From Sinobacterium norvegicum (GTDB taxonomy: Bacteria > Pseudomonadota > Gammaproteobacteria > Pseudomonadales > Sinobacteriaceae), in contig NZ_CAKLPX010000003.1 in the NCBI RefSeq assembly GCF_923077115.1, forward strand, positions 1 to 64,000: DNA of 64,000 nucleotides, written 5' to 3'. A program made the translations under genes and the position numbers. The notes beneath the pieces were generated by a model that was not told the DNA's origin, did not search any database, and saw nothing but the letters and a program-made list of their open reading frames with translations. Shown here piece by piece: positions 16,783-26,321 of the stretch; the stretch's first letter is position 1, and every line of letters begins with the position of its first letter.

Positions 16783-17187
16783 TTATTGGCGGCTGGCCTT
16801 AACAACAGCATTGCCTTCGGCGTCTTTCAGAACCAAACCACCGTCTTCGATGCCGTAGCCCGAAACGTTGGGCAGTGTTTGCAGCAGCTTGGTTTCTTGT
16901 AAGTTGGCTGCATCATCACACAGTTTGCGCGTGCCGGCGATAGGGCCGAAGGAGAGGCCCATTTTCTCTAGGTCGAAGCCGCCGGTAAAGTTGTTGCAGC
17001 TGGAGTTGCCGTGAATTTTGCCATCCTCACCGAATTCTATAAAGGCTTTGCTGTCAGCATTGACGGCCTCGTTGTTGATGCTTTCGATGTCCCATTTGCC
17101 GACGAGGCTGTCAGTGCCCATCAGGCTGTCGATTTGTGAGCAGGCGGCGGTGCTGGCGATAACGGCAGCAAGAATCAGCTTTTTCAT
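16783..17187 (-). CDS. META-domain (HslJ-like) secreted protein
   Basis: A 134-residue protein with a signal sequence (MKKLILAAVIASTAAC); C16 may be lipidated although threonine at -3 is not ideal. The mature part has LVGKWDIESINNEAV, GNSSCNNFTGGF and KLCDDAANLQETKLLQTL, the recognised META/HslJ pattern. A good ribosome site (AAGGATACC) precedes the ATG. META proteins are outer-membrane or periplasmic and often stress related; the exact role here is unknown. It may be co-transcribed with the AsmA-like gene 36 bases downstream. Confidence 0.75.
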   Translation of the reverse strand: MKKLILAAVIASTAACSQIDSLMGTDSLVGKWDIESINNEAVNADSKAFIEFGEDGKIHGNSSCNNFTGGFDLEKMGLSFGPIAGTRKLCDDAANLQETKLLQTLPNVSGYGIEDGGLVLKDAEGNAVVKASRQ

Positions 17188-17676
17188 AATGGTATCCTTA
17201 TGTTATGAGTAGTAAATGCTTTGGCAGCGTTTTATAGCATGGCACTGTGATGAGTAGAAGTCGATACTCCGACAGTTGATAGTAGGTTCTCTTTCGGCGC
17301 GCAGTTGTTGGCATCATGCGACCCATCGTACCGACGTATTGGCAAGAATAGACGCACTCAGGCCGGTAATTTCGTCGAAAAAAATACCCACTTGTATCTC
17401 GCGGCGGACTATCGACGGCCTTCGAGCAGTCAGTCGGTTGGTTGTTGTCATTTTGCGGCGCTCAGTGACATGTTTTTCTCCTTGTTTTAAATAGCATAAA
17501 GCCACTCGTTGCGGCTTGCAATGGTTGCTAGATAAGGGGGTTAGCGATACTATTGCGGCATTCTGGACTAAGATTAACAACCGGACAGCAAGCCAGCTAA
17601 TGGGCGCTGTTTGATTCCTTGGTCAACTAATTTTGAACGCTGCTATTTCTTGGATACCAGTGTGTTGGAGAGAGTC
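17188..17676. other. intergenic region upstream of leuA, with weak coupled small frames on the - strand
   Basis: No conserved gene is recognisable. On the - strand a good AAGGAG site precedes an ATG at 17471 that opens a 7-codon frame (MSLSAAK). Its TGA overlaps, as ATGA, the ATG at 17451 of a 45-codon frame ending at 17314. This looks like translational coupling but the 45-residue product has no recognisable family. The leuA promoter must lie near the right end; GATACT near 17545 is a possible -10 box. Confidence 0.3.
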
Positions 17677-19227
17677 ATGAGTAAAGACCAGCTAATCATT
17701 TTTGATACCACGTTACGTGATGGAGAGCAGAGCCCGGGCGCGTCGATGACGCGTGATGAAAAGGTGCATATCGCCAAGATGCTGGAAAAGATGCGTGTCG
17801 ATGTAATCGAGGCTGGATTTGCCATTGCCAGCCCGGGCGATTTCGCCGCCGTTAAGGCGGTGGCCGAGGCGGTTAAGGACTCAACGATTTGTAGCCTGGC
17901 TCGTGCTAATGATGCAGATATAGATGCCGCCGGTGAGGCTATTGCGCCAGCTAATTCTGGTCGCATTCATACCTTTATAGCCACTTCACCGATTCATATG
18001 AAGTATAAACTTCGGATGGAGCCGGATGCCGTGGTTGAGCGTGCTGTCGACGCCATCAAGCGTGCCTCACGTTATACCGATAATATTGAGTTCTCCTGCG
18101 AGGATGCCAGCCGCACCGAGTTTGACTTCATGTGTCGAATTATCGAGCGAGTCATTGATGCTGGCGCAACCACGATTAATATTCCCGATACTGTCGGATA
18201 CGGTGAGCCAAACCAGTATGGCGATACCATGGGGCGTTTGATCGCGAATATACCAAACTCAGATAAGGCGATTTTCTCTGTCCATTGTCATAATGACTTA
18301 GGTTTGGCAGTGGCGAACTCACTCTCTGCAGTCATGCAGGGTGCTCGTCAGGTCGAATGTACCATCAATGGCTTAGGTGAGCGCGCTGGTAATGCCTCAT
18401 TGGAAGAGCTGGTGATGGCGATAAAGACCCGCCACGATCTCTTTAATGTGCAAACCAATATCGATACAACCCAAATCGTTCCGACTTCACGTTTGGTGTC
18501 ATCGATTACTGGCTTCCCGGTTCAACCTAACAAGGCGATCGTGGGGGCTAACGCCTTTGCACACGAATCCGGTATTCATCAGGACGGTGTGCTCAAACAC
18601 CGCGAGACCTATGAGATCATGAGTGCGGAATCTGTCGGCTGGAATACCAATCGACTGGTTTTGGGCAAGCACTCGGGCCGCGCCGCCTTTAAGGCTCGCC
18701 TTGAAGAGCTCGGTTACGGTTTTGAGGAGCAGGCTGATATCAACGAAGTATTCGCCCGCTTTAAGCAGTTAGCCGACAAAAAGCACGAGATCTTCGATGA
18801 AGATTTACACGCGCTGATGAACGAAAATATCGATACAGAGGTCATCAACGCCTACCAGTTAGTTTATTTAGATGCCAGCAGTAAAACCGGCGAAAAGCCT
18901 ACCGCCAAGTTGGTGATTAATGACTTTGAAGGCGTAGAAAAAAGCAGCGAGGCTGAAGGCAGCGGTACCGTTGATGCTGCTTTCAAGGCCATTGAGGCTG
19001 TTGTTAACAGTGGTTGTGAGTTAACCTTGTATACGGTTAACGCCGTTACCGAGGGCACTGACTCTATCGGTGGCGTCACCGTGCGACTGGAGAAGAATGG
19101 GCATATCGTCAACGGTCAGGGGGCAAACACCGATATTATTGTCGCCTCGGCTGAGGCCTATTTGGATGCATTAAACCTAATGAAGTCAGGCTTGCTGAAA
19201 GCACACCCACAACACCAGGGCGTATAA
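17677..19227 (+). CDS. leuA: 2-isopropylmalate synthase
   Basis: A 516-residue enzyme that condenses acetyl-CoA with 2-ketoisovalerate, the first step of leucine biosynthesis. [16 protein letters not shown] (9-24) is the HMGL-like active-site opening, and [13 protein letters not shown] carries metal-binding histidines. The C-terminal ~120 residues form the LeuA dimer (allosteric, leucine-sensing) domain. The frame is open to 17611, but the ATG at 17677 is preceded by GGAGAGAG and gives the usual length of the long proteobacterial LeuA. It stands alone, apart from leuCDB. Confidence 0.95.
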   Translation: MSKDQLIIFDTTLRDGEQSPGASMTRDEKVHIAKMLEKMRVDVIEAGFAIASPGDFAAVKAVAEAVKDSTICSLARANDADIDAAGEAIAPANSGRIHTFIATSPIHMKYKLRMEPDAVVERAVDAIKRASRYTDNIEFSCEDASRTEFDFMCRIIERVIDAGATTINIPDTVGYGEPNQYGDTMGRLIANIPNSDKAIFSVHCHNDLGLAVANSLSAVMQGARQVECTINGLGERAGNASLEELVMAIKTRHDLFNVQTNIDTTQIVPTSRLVSSITGFPVQPNKAIVGANAFAHESGIHQDGVLKHRETYEIMSAESVGWNTNRLVLGKHSGRAAFKARLEELGYGFEEQADINEVFARFKQLADKKHEIFDEDLHALMNENIDTEVINAYQLVYLDASSKTGEKPTAKLVINDFEGVEKSSEAEGSGTVDAAFKAIEAVVNSGCELTLYTVNAVTEGTDSIGGVTVRLEKNGHIVNGQGANTDIIVASAEAYLDALNLMKSGLLKAHPQHQGV

Positions 19228-19233
19228 TACAGT

Positions 19234-19956
19234 ATGAACGAATTGGCGCGGGTACACTATTTAGAGGCAATGGGTGTCAGCAGTTATGCTCCACGCTTTA
19301 TCTTGCCCGCCGCCAAAGCCTCAATCGTCTGCGAAATACCGGTACCGATTCAGCCGCAGAGTGAGCCACTCAGTGCTACAGTCGCGACTGATGTTCAGCT
19401 GCCGTCGCCTGTTGGCGACGAGCAGGCCAAAGCCTCGTCCGAGGCACATCGTTTAGTGAGTGTTGCCGAGCCGTTAGCGGCTGTTATCAATGCTGACGCG
19501 CAGACAACTAAGCAGGCCTATGCGGCCTTTGCGCTGATGTTTGTTGTTGCCAATAATGGCATGACAGTCGTCGCTGATATTCCCCGAGGTCGTCAAGGTC
19601 GGCTGTGGTTCGACAACGGCCGCCAATTTATCGCCGAGGTCTTAATGGCAATTGATGGCGGCAGTGAGGTCACCTTTAGCGATGCTTTTAATTGGCCGCT
19701 CAATCGCCAATTACAAGGCGGTGAAGCCGAGGTCAGCCAGGCGCTGACGGGTATTTTTAATCGTATCGGTGTGACGGCAAAGCAGCCGATTATCGCCCTC
19801 GGCAAGCAGGCCCGTTATTTTGTGCCTAAACTGATGGCAGAACAATCAGCCACTATCTGTTATGGGCACGCCCTGCCCAGTTTGTTTGCCAATGCCAGCC
19901 ACAAGGCTCAGCTGTGGAAAAACCTGCAGCCGCTGCGCAATAGACACACGGCTTAA
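19234..19956 (+). CDS. putative HolD-like DNA polymerase III psi subunit
   Basis: A 240-residue protein. The N-terminal YLEAMGVSSYAPRFILPAA resembles the psi N-terminus (LGITQWSLRRP in E. coli), and the C-terminal SHKAQLWKNLQPL resembles the ARAALWQQI end of HolD. The middle is long and Ala/Val-rich. The strongest argument is position: its TAA overlaps the ATG of rimI by one base, as holD overlaps rimI in enterobacteria. It is about 100 residues longer than E. coli HolD. Psi links the clamp loader to SSB. The assignment is tentative. Confidence 0.5.
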   Translation: MNELARVHYLEAMGVSSYAPRFILPAAKASIVCEIPVPIQPQSEPLSATVATDVQLPSPVGDEQAKASSEAHRLVSVAEPLAAVINADAQTTKQAYAAFALMFVVANNGMTVVADIPRGRQGRLWFDNGRQFIAEVLMAIDGGSEVTFSDAFNWPLNRQLQGGEAEVSQALTGIFNRIGVTAKQPIIALGKQARYFVPKLMAEQSATICYGHALPSLFANASHKAQLWKNLQPLRNRHTA

Positions 19957-20420
19957 TGATCAATATTGATGTCATGGGTGAGCCATGTATTAGGCCGATG
20001 GTGGCGGCGGATCTTTCGATTTTGGCTGCCATTGAGAAGCATGCAACGCCCACGCCATGGTCGTTGAAGAATTTCTCTGACAGTCTGCAGGGGCATGACT
20101 GTTGCAGGGTGCTGGTATTGGCTGAGCAGGTGATAGGCAATATTGTCTATAGCCAGGTGTTGGATGAGGTCAGCTTGCTTAATATCACCATCAGCCCGGC
20201 CTTTCAGGGGCGGGGTTATGGCAGGCTCTTATTGCAAAACATGTTGGCGCAAGTCGCGGCCAATGATGCGAGTCAATGTTTTCTGGAGGTCAGAGCCTCT
20301 AATATAGCCGCTATCCATTTGTATCAAGCATGCCAGTTTGCAGAAATCGGCCGAAGAAAAAACTACTATCAACTACAAGGTCAGCGTGAGGATGCGCTGG
20401 TTATGAAACGGGAGCTTTAA
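19956..20420 (+). CDS. rimI: ribosomal protein bS18-alanine N-acetyltransferase
   Basis: A 154-residue GNAT acetyltransferase. The acetyl-CoA loop is in QGRGYGRLLL, followed by FLEVRASNIAAIHLYQACQF and GRRKNYY, a run diagnostic of RimI, which acetylates the N-terminal alanine of ribosomal protein S18. Translation is coupled to the upstream gene by a one-base overlap. The length is normal. Confidence 0.92.
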   Translation: MINIDVMGEPCIRPMVAADLSILAAIEKHATPTPWSLKNFSDSLQGHDCCRVLVLAEQVIGNIVYSQVLDEVSLLNITISPAFQGRGYGRLLLQNMLAQVAANDASQCFLEVRASNIAAIHLYQACQFAEIGRRKNYYQLQGQREDALVMKREL

Positions 20421-20423
20421 CCA

Positions 20424-20852
20424 ATGTCAGCTGAATTATACGAAACTAAGTGGTGGTCGCTCGACATCCCAGAAGAGTGGGCCGTCGACTTAGAGGAAGA
20501 CGTAACTGTCATTACTGACGAGGACGGGGTCAGTGAGATTGGTATTTCTACACTGATCAAAAGCGGTGGCGAGACTGACGATGATGATGTTGCAGAGTTC
20601 AGTGGTGATTTGATTGAACGTGGCATCGAAGGTGTCGACAGCAAGTGTGGTGAATATCACGCCACCGTCTTCGAATATATCGAAGATGATCTCTTCTGTC
20701 GCGACTGGTTTATTTGCTGCGGCCCTATTTTAATGTTGGTTAGCTATGCCTGTGATGAATCGAATAAAGGCATGGATGATGCGGCGATTAATGAGATTCT
20801 GTCGTCGCTGACACTCTACCCTGAAGCTGCGACAGAAGACGACGAAGACTGA
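20424..20852 (+). CDS. conserved hypothetical acidic protein
   Basis: A 142-residue, strongly acidic protein starting 3 bases after rimI. It begins with YETKWWSLDIPEEWAVDLEE, has clusters of Asp/Glu at about 56-60 and at the C-terminus, and contains Trp/Cys-rich strands (CRDWFICCGPILMLVSYAC). The layout of a beta-sheet with W-x-x-x-I-P-E-x-W is reminiscent of small proteins predicted to resemble PsbP/Mog1, but I do not recognise a named function. It has no signal peptide and is probably cytoplasmic. Confidence 0.65.
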   Translation: MSAELYETKWWSLDIPEEWAVDLEEDVTVITDEDGVSEIGISTLIKSGGETDDDDVAEFSGDLIERGIEGVDSKCGEYHATVFEYIEDDLFCRDWFICCGPILMLVSYACDESNKGMDDAAINEILSSLTLYPEAATEDDED

Positions 20853-20913
20853 CTGATGGCGCGGTGCGCTGTGCCGCGTAGCCCTGTTCCTAATTTCCCA
20901 TTGTGGAGCCACT

Positions 20914-21306
20914 ATGAAGCTACTGCATACCATGTTGCGTGTCGGCGATCTCGATAAGTCGATCGCCTTTTACACCGATATCTTTCAAATGACCCTGCTG
21001 CGCCGTCAGGATTATCCCGGTGGCGAATTCACCCTGGCATTTTTGGGTTACGGTAATGAGAGCGATAATACCGTTATCGAGCTCACTCATAACTGGGGCA
21101 CCGACCGCTATGATCTCGGCGACGGCTTCGGTCATTTGGCCATCGGCGTTGACGATGCCTACGCCGCCTGCGAAAAAATCAAGCAACAGGGGGGCGACGT
21201 GGTGCGTGAGGCTGGTCCGATGCAGCATGGCAGCACAGTGATTGCCTTCGTCAAAGACCCTGATGGCTACATGATTGAGTTAATCCAATTGACTGGCCGC
21301 GATTAA
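20914..21306 (+). CDS. gloA: lactoylglutathione lyase (glyoxalase I)
   Basis: A 130-residue glyoxalase/VOC-fold enzyme that converts the methylglyoxal-glutathione hemithioacetal to S-lactoylglutathione. The four metal ligands of E. coli GlxI are at identical positions: H5, E56, H74 and E122. It is the short, nickel-preferring type. A TTGTGGAGCC ribosome site precedes the ATG. Confidence 0.95.
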   Translation: MKLLHTMLRVGDLDKSIAFYTDIFQMTLLRRQDYPGGEFTLAFLGYGNESDNTVIELTHNWGTDRYDLGDGFGHLAIGVDDAYAACEKIKQQGGDVVREAGPMQHGSTVIAFVKDPDGYMIELIQLTGRD

Positions 21307-21423
21307 TTTGTGTCAATGTTCACCACGGTTACGCCCTCATCAGTGCAAAATTGATCTAACGCAAAAAGAAAGTTTGCCGACTAATTACACTTGCCGGTTG
21401 ATATCTTGCATGGGGGAAAACAC

Positions 21424-22743
21424 GTGAACGCAGTTGTTTTAGCAGTTGTATTAATGCTGGCTCTTAGTCTGGCTCGGTTTCCAGTGGTTGCTGCGATTAT
21501 TGTCGCCGCCTTAGCCGGTGGCTTGGCTTCTGGTATGGAACTCTCCACCGCGTTGGCCAGCTTTAACAGCGGTATTGGCAATGGCGCCAGCGTCGCCTTA
21601 AGTTACGCCGTATTGGGGGCCTTCGCCGCTGCAATAGCGACCTCGGGTTTGCCCCAGTTCCTGTCGCAAAAAGCCCTTGCCGTGGTGGGTGTCGATGACA
21701 GCAAACAGCTCGGCGGCAAAGTCCTGATCTGTTTTGTGCTGTTACTGGCAGCCATTGCCTCGCAGAACCTGATACCCATTCATATTGCTTTTATCCCTCT
21801 GCTAGTTCCACCGCTATTGATTACCATGGCAAAAATTGGTCTCGACAGACGGGCTGTTGCCTGTGTTTTGGCTGGCGGTATGATAACCACGTATATGTTT
21901 TTGCCGGTGGGCTTTGGTGCCATTTATCTGAACGATATTCTGCTGGGTAATTTGCAGCAGGCAGGTCTTGATACCGAAGGCTTATCCGTGATGTCGGCGA
22001 TGTGGATGCCGGCCATGGGAATGGTCGCCGGCCTGTTGATTGCTATCTTTTTTAGCTACCGTAAAAAACGTAACTATGACATGACGGCAATCGAGCAATT
22101 AGAGGCCGGCCATACTGAGGTGAAGCCAGTTGTCTTGCTATTGGCTCTGATCGCTATCGTGACGACCTTTGTGGTTCAGTTGATGTTTGATTCGATGGTG
22201 CTGGGTGCATTGGCAGGCTTTATTCTCTTTACCGGCACCGGGGTGGTGAAGTGGCGTGAGTCTGATGGCCTGTTTATCGATGGCATGAAGATGATGGCCA
22301 CCATCGGTTTTATCATGATTGCCGCGGCAGGCTTTGCTCAGGTACTGAAGGATACCGGCGATGTACCGGCACTGGTCGAGCAGTCTGCGGCCTTGGTGGG
22401 TAATAGTAAGGTTGTGGGCGCCTTGGTGATGCTGCTTGTTGGCTTAGTGATTACCATGGGGATAGGCTCCTCGTTCTCTACCGTGCCGATTATCGCCACG
22501 ATTTACGTGCCGATCGCCGTCGCTCTTGGTTTCTCGCCACTGGCCATTGTCGCCTTGGTCGGCACGGCGGGAGCGCTGGGTGACGCGGGCTCACCAGCGT
22601 CAGACTCGACCCTCGGTCCCACGGCTGGATTGAACGTCGATGGTCAGCACGATCATATACGTGACACGGTAATCCCCACCTTTATTCACTACAATATCCC
22701 GTTGTTGGTCTTCGGCTGGTTGGCGGCCATAACCATTGGCTAG
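21424..22743 (+). CDS. Na+/H+ antiporter family transporter (YuiF-like)
   Basis: A 439-residue integral membrane protein with about 10-12 hydrophobic segments. SLARFPVVAAIIVAALAGG near the start and the loop GDAGSPASDSTLGPTAGLN near the C-terminus (about 395-413) are characteristic of the Na+/H+ antiporter-like group within the ion transporter superfamily. The GTG at 21424 is chosen because of ATGGGGGAAA just upstream; the frame is open to 21391. A terminator follows. The transported solute is uncertain and could be an organic acid or amino acid. Confidence 0.75.
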   Translation: MNAVVLAVVLMLALSLARFPVVAAIIVAALAGGLASGMELSTALASFNSGIGNGASVALSYAVLGAFAAAIATSGLPQFLSQKALAVVGVDDSKQLGGKVLICFVLLLAAIASQNLIPIHIAFIPLLVPPLLITMAKIGLDRRAVACVLAGGMITTYMFLPVGFGAIYLNDILLGNLQQAGLDTEGLSVMSAMWMPAMGMVAGLLIAIFFSYRKKRNYDMTAIEQLEAGHTEVKPVVLLLALIAIVTTFVVQLMFDSMVLGALAGFILFTGTGVVKWRESDGLFIDGMKMMATIGFIMIAAAGFAQVLKDTGDVPALVEQSAALVGNSKVVGALVMLLVGLVITMGIGSSFSTVPIIATIYVPIAVALGFSPLAIVALVGTAGALGDAGSPASDSTLGPTAGLNVDGQHDHIRDTVIPTFIHYNIPLLVFGWLAAITIG

Positions 22744-22771
22744 TGGGTCGAATGGTAATCGTTTCGACGAC

Positions 22772-22792
22772 AGGCGCTTCGGCGCCTTTTTT
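22772..22792 (+). terminator. rho-independent terminator of the antiporter gene
   Basis: A six-base-pair stem AGGCGC/GCGCCT closes a TTCG tetraloop and is followed by six T. It lies about 30 bases after the antiporter stop. Confidence 0.85.
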
Positions 22793-22874
22793 GTTGTCGC
22801 CCAAGTACTATGTCAGGCTCATTAAATGCTGTAGCATTGTTGTCGCTGAATACATAACAACGGGAATAAAGACA

Positions 22875-23648
22875 ATGTCTGACGGCTTACTCAATACGCT
22901 GGATAACGGTGTGCTAACGCTGACTTTTAATCGGCCAGCAAAAAAGAACGCTATCGATACGGGCATGTGGCTCAGTTTGGCGCGGTCTATCGACGAGGCG
23001 GACAGTAATCCTGAGGTCGCGGTAATATTGATTAACGGAGCCGGTGGCAATTTCACCGCCGGCGCCGATATCGCCGAGTTTGCCTCAACATCCGACGATG
23101 TCGATACCACAGCCTTTGAAACCACCACGCGTTCGTTGTTTGCACTGACTAAACCGCTGATCTGTGCCATCGATGGTGTCGCGGTCGGCGGCGGTGCGAC
23201 CCTGGCGTTGCATGCGGATATTGTCTTGGTTGGCGAAAACTTACGCATGACTTTTCCCTTTACCCGTTTAGGCTTGTGCCCAGAGTTGGGCAGTAGTTTC
23301 TTATTGCCCCATATTATCGGGGCCCGCAAAGCGGCCGATGTGTTGATGACCGGGGATTGGCTTGGCGGAGAGCGTTGTGTCGAGCTGGGGCTTGCCAGTC
23401 ACTGTGTGGCCAGCGATGCACTGCAGCCATTGGCCGAGAGCAAGGCACAACAGCTGGCCCAGCTGCCGGTCAGTTCTTTGGTGGCGACCAAGGCGCTGCT
23501 CAAGGAGCCGATTAAAGAGGCATTTCTAAAGCATTTTGACCATGAATGTCGCCAGTTTCATAGCATGACAGGTTCGCCGGAGAACACCGAGGCACTGATG
23601 GCGATGTTCGAGAGGCGTCAACCTAACTTCGTACAATTCAGGAAATAA
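22875..23648 (+). CDS. enoyl-CoA hydratase/isomerase family protein
   Basis: A 257-residue crotonase-fold enzyme. GGNFTAGADIAEF and AIDGVAVGGGATLALHADIVL form the two oxyanion-hole segments. LTFNRPAKKNAIDTGMW at the N-terminus and a C-terminal helical region complete the fold. The frame is open to 22743 within the antiporter stop, but the ATG at 22875 gives the normal length and lies downstream of the terminator. Glu at PELGSSF is consistent with isomerase/hydratase activity. The acyl-CoA substrate is unknown. Confidence 0.88.
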   Translation: MSDGLLNTLDNGVLTLTFNRPAKKNAIDTGMWLSLARSIDEADSNPEVAVILINGAGGNFTAGADIAEFASTSDDVDTTAFETTTRSLFALTKPLICAIDGVAVGGGATLALHADIVLVGENLRMTFPFTRLGLCPELGSSFLLPHIIGARKAADVLMTGDWLGGERCVELGLASHCVASDALQPLAESKAQQLAQLPVSSLVATKALLKEPIKEAFLKHFDHECRQFHSMTGSPENTEALMAMFERRQPNFVQFRK

Positions 23649-23764
23649 ACGGTTATCCAAAACTAACGATTAGTCTTAGCTTAATAGTTGTAAAACTTTT
23701 GTTGTTGCCAGTATATACTTTGGGTCGGATGTGAAACTCAAAAATATAATAAGGCAGTACCGAG

Positions 23765-24913
23765 ATGACGTTTAACGACTATTTAACCATTCTTGCCAAG
23801 AATGATGGATCGGATCTTTATTTGAGCACCGGGGCACCACCTTGTGCCAAGTTTCAAGGCGTGCTGAAGCCGTTAGAAAAGAAAATAATGACTCCTGGTG
23901 AGATCAAAGACATTGCCTACGACGTCATGGACCCTGATCAGCGCAAGGAGTTTGAACAGGAACTTGAGATGAATTTGGCGATATCGATTCCCGGTGTTGC
24001 CCGTTTCCGGATCAATATCTTTCGACAGCGCAATGAGTTCTCGATTGTTGCGCGAAACATTAAGGCTGAAATTCCCTCATTTGCTGAGCTAAAGCTACCA
24101 TCGGTTCTCAAAGAACTGGTCATGGCCAAGCGTGGCCTGGTGTTATTTGTTGGTGGTACTGGATCGGGAAAATCGACCTCGTTGGCGGCGCTGATCGATC
24201 ATCGGAACAGCAACACCGGCGGCCATATCATCACCATCGAAGACCCTATTGAATACGTTCATCGCCATAAGAAGAGTATTGTCAATCAGCGTGAGGTGGG
24301 TGTTGATACCCATAGCTTTCAGGCTGCTTTGAAGCAGACTCTGCGCCAGGCGCCCGACGTTATTCTGATTGGTGAGATCCGTGACAGAGAAACCATGGAA
24401 CATGCGCTGGCCTTTGCCGAGACCGGCCACCTGGCCATCTCGACGCTGCATGCCAACAGTGCCAACCAGGCGCTGGATCGTATTATCAACTTCTTCCCGG
24501 AAGAGCGTCGCAACCAATTGTTAATGGATTTATCGAGTAATTTACGTGGTTTTGTCTGTCAGCGACTGGTACCGACTACCGATGGCAAGCGCTGCGCGGC
24601 GGTCGAGGTGTTGACGGGTACGCCAACCATTGCCGATCAAATTCTCAAGGGAGAGTTTGAAAATATTAAGGCGACGATGGAAAAATCTGCCTCCGCCGGT
24701 ATGCAAACCTTTGATATGGCATTGCTTAGCCTGTATCAAGAGGGGCGTATCAGTCTCGATGAGGCTTTAAAGAATGCCGATTCAGCGAACAATCTTCGTT
24801 TGAAAATCAAGCTGGCAGCGGGTGTGGTAGCGGGTCAAAATGATAAAGAGGGAGGATTTAGCCTCAGTCTGGAAGAGCATGAGATGCTGGATGAGGACGA
24901 GGCTTTCGCCTAG
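23765..24913 (+). CDS. pilU: type IV pilus retraction ATPase PilU
   Basis: A 382-residue AAA+ secretion ATPase. Walker A is GGTGSGKS (130-137); ITIEDPIEYVH and GEIRDRETMEHAL are the Asp box and Walker B region; TGHLAISTLHANSA is the His box. The length and the C-terminal extension after GMQTFDMALLSLYQEGRIS match PilU rather than PilT. PilU assists PilT in pilus retraction and twitching. pilT, normally adjacent, is not in this window. Confidence 0.92.
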   Translation: MTFNDYLTILAKNDGSDLYLSTGAPPCAKFQGVLKPLEKKIMTPGEIKDIAYDVMDPDQRKEFEQELEMNLAISIPGVARFRINIFRQRNEFSIVARNIKAEIPSFAELKLPSVLKELVMAKRGLVLFVGGTGSGKSTSLAALIDHRNSNTGGHIITIEDPIEYVHRHKKSIVNQREVGVDTHSFQAALKQTLRQAPDVILIGEIRDRETMEHALAFAETGHLAISTLHANSANQALDRIINFFPEERRNQLLMDLSSNLRGFVCQRLVPTTDGKRCAAVEVLTGTPTIADQILKGEFENIKATMEKSASAGMQTFDMALLSLYQEGRISLDEALKNADSANNLRLKIKLAAGVVAGQNDKEGGFSLSLEEHEMLDEDEAFA

Positions 24914-24922
24914 TCTTCAATG

Positions 24923-24960
24923 GCTTATCGACAGCAGCGGTAACGTTGCTGTCGATAAGC
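24923..24960. terminator. long inverted repeat between convergent pilU and rnfE
   Basis: A perfect 14-bp stem (24923-24936 with 24947-24960) whose interior can pair three more positions around a GTAA loop. There is no long T run on either side, so it may be a factor-assisted or bidirectional terminator serving the two convergent transcription units. Confidence 0.6.
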
Positions 24961-24970
24961 GTCAGCAGAG

Positions 24971-25684
24971 TTAGCTGATTTTTCCGGTCACACGTGCACG
25001 TTTGCTGCCGGCGACGACCGGTGATTTACTGCGTTCTTCGCGGGCCTTAATAATGCCGTCGATCATGTTCTTAAGGGCTATTAACAGGCCGGTGAACAGG
25101 AAGGCTCCCGGTGGCAGAATCGCGACTAGAAAGCCGGGATAGTCAGTGAAGACAACAATTTTCCATGCCTTGGCGCTGGCGCCAAACAATAAGTCCATGT
25201 TGGCAAACAGTGTGCCCGAGCCAATAACCTCACGCATCCCCCCTAATACTGCCAGTACGGCGGCAAAGCCAAGCCCCATGGTCAGACCATCGACGGCTGA
25301 CGGCAGTATTGCGTTCTTGCTGGCAAAGGCGTCGGCGCGACCCAGTATCGAGCAGTTGGTGATAATCAGCGGAATGAAAATACCCAAGATCTGATAAAGC
25401 TCGAAGGCATAGGCCTTCATCAGCAGCTCAATACAGGTGGTAAAAGAGGCGATAATCATCACGAAAGCCGGTAGCCGGATCGCATCGGAGACCAGGTTGC
25501 GGATCAGTGAAACGGCAATATTGGAGCAGATTAAGACCATCATAGTCGCCAAGCCTAAGCCTAACGCGTTGACCACAGAGCCGGTAACAGCCAGCAGAGG
25601 GCACAGGCCTAATAGCTGAACCAGGGCTGGGTTGTTTTTCCACAGCCCGTTGACTGAGATTTCTTTATAGCTTGCAGTACTCAT
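24971..25684 (-). CDS. rnfE: Rnf electron transport complex subunit E
   Basis: A 237-residue membrane subunit, homologous to RnfA, of the Rnf/Rsx ferredoxin:NAD+ oxidoreductase. [20 protein letters not shown] near the N-terminus and the central [10 protein letters not shown] are typical. The C-terminus is basic and cytoplasmic. It is the last gene of the operon, overlapping rnfG by one base; nth, which follows rnfE in many relatives, is absent here. Confidence 0.94.
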   Translation of the reverse strand: MSTASYKEISVNGLWKNNPALVQLLGLCPLLAVTGSVVNALGLGLATMMVLICSNIAVSLIRNLVSDAIRLPAFVMIIASFTTCIELLMKAYAFELYQILGIFIPLIITNCSILGRADAFASKNAILPSAVDGLTMGLGFAAVLAVLGGMREVIGSGTLFANMDLLFGASAKAWKIVVFTDYPGFLVAILPPGAFLFTGLLIALKNMIDGIIKAREERSKSPVVAGSKRARVTGKIS

Positions 25685-26319
25685 TATTGTTGCTCACCTT
25701 GTGCTTGATCGGTGATGAATAAAGCCTTGTTGGCCTCGAAGTATTCTAATGAACGGGCAACAGCCTTGGTAATGGCGCGGGGGGTAATCGTTGCGCCGGT
25801 AAACTGGTCAAACTCGCCGCGGTCTTTTTTCACCGTCCACTGTTCAATGCCAGGGTTGCCCAGTGAGCGGCCGGCAAATCCATCGACCCAGTCACTCTTC
25901 TTGCGGTCGGCTTTGTCACCGAGGCCTGGAGTCTCGTTGTGCACTAATACCCGCACGCCTGCGACGGAGCCGTCGGCGTAGATACCGGTAATCAATTGAA
26001 TATCCCCACTGTAACCATCGGGGGCGATCGCCGGAAGAATTGCAGCGACAAATTCGCCGTCTAAGCGAGCGATAAACGCGGGCTTGGCTTGTTTCAGGCC
26101 GAGCAAACTGTTGTCGTCAAGCATGACAGTCTCATCGAGCATCGAGTTATTATGTTGGTCATCGGTAATGATTTCGGTAAGGGCGCGAGCCTGCGCGGCG
26201 CGTTCCTCAACCGCAATACGATCCTTGGTGCCTAGATACGTCGCCGCAATGGCGCCGGTGGTAATAATGGCAAAGGCGCCGAGTGCCATGGCGTTTCTGG
26301 CAATTACTTTAGCTAACAT
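25684..26319 (-). CDS. rnfG: Rnf electron transport complex subunit G
   Basis: A 211-residue periplasm-facing flavoprotein with one N-terminal membrane span. The covalent FMN attachment motif is [11 protein letters not shown], where the threonine in GAT-x-T carries the flavin. [20 protein letters not shown] is the conserved FMN-binding loop. It lies two bases from rnfD and overlaps rnfE. Confidence 0.94.
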   Translation of the reverse strand: MLAKVIARNAMALGAFAIITTGAIAATYLGTKDRIAVEERAAQARALTEIITDDQHNNSMLDETVMLDDNSLLGLKQAKPAFIARLDGEFVAAILPAIAPDGYSGDIQLITGIYADGSVAGVRVLVHNETPGLGDKADRKKSDWVDGFAGRSLGNPGIEQWTVKKDRGEFDQFTGATITPRAITKAVARSLEYFEANKALFITDQAQGEQQ

Positions 26320-26321
26320 AG

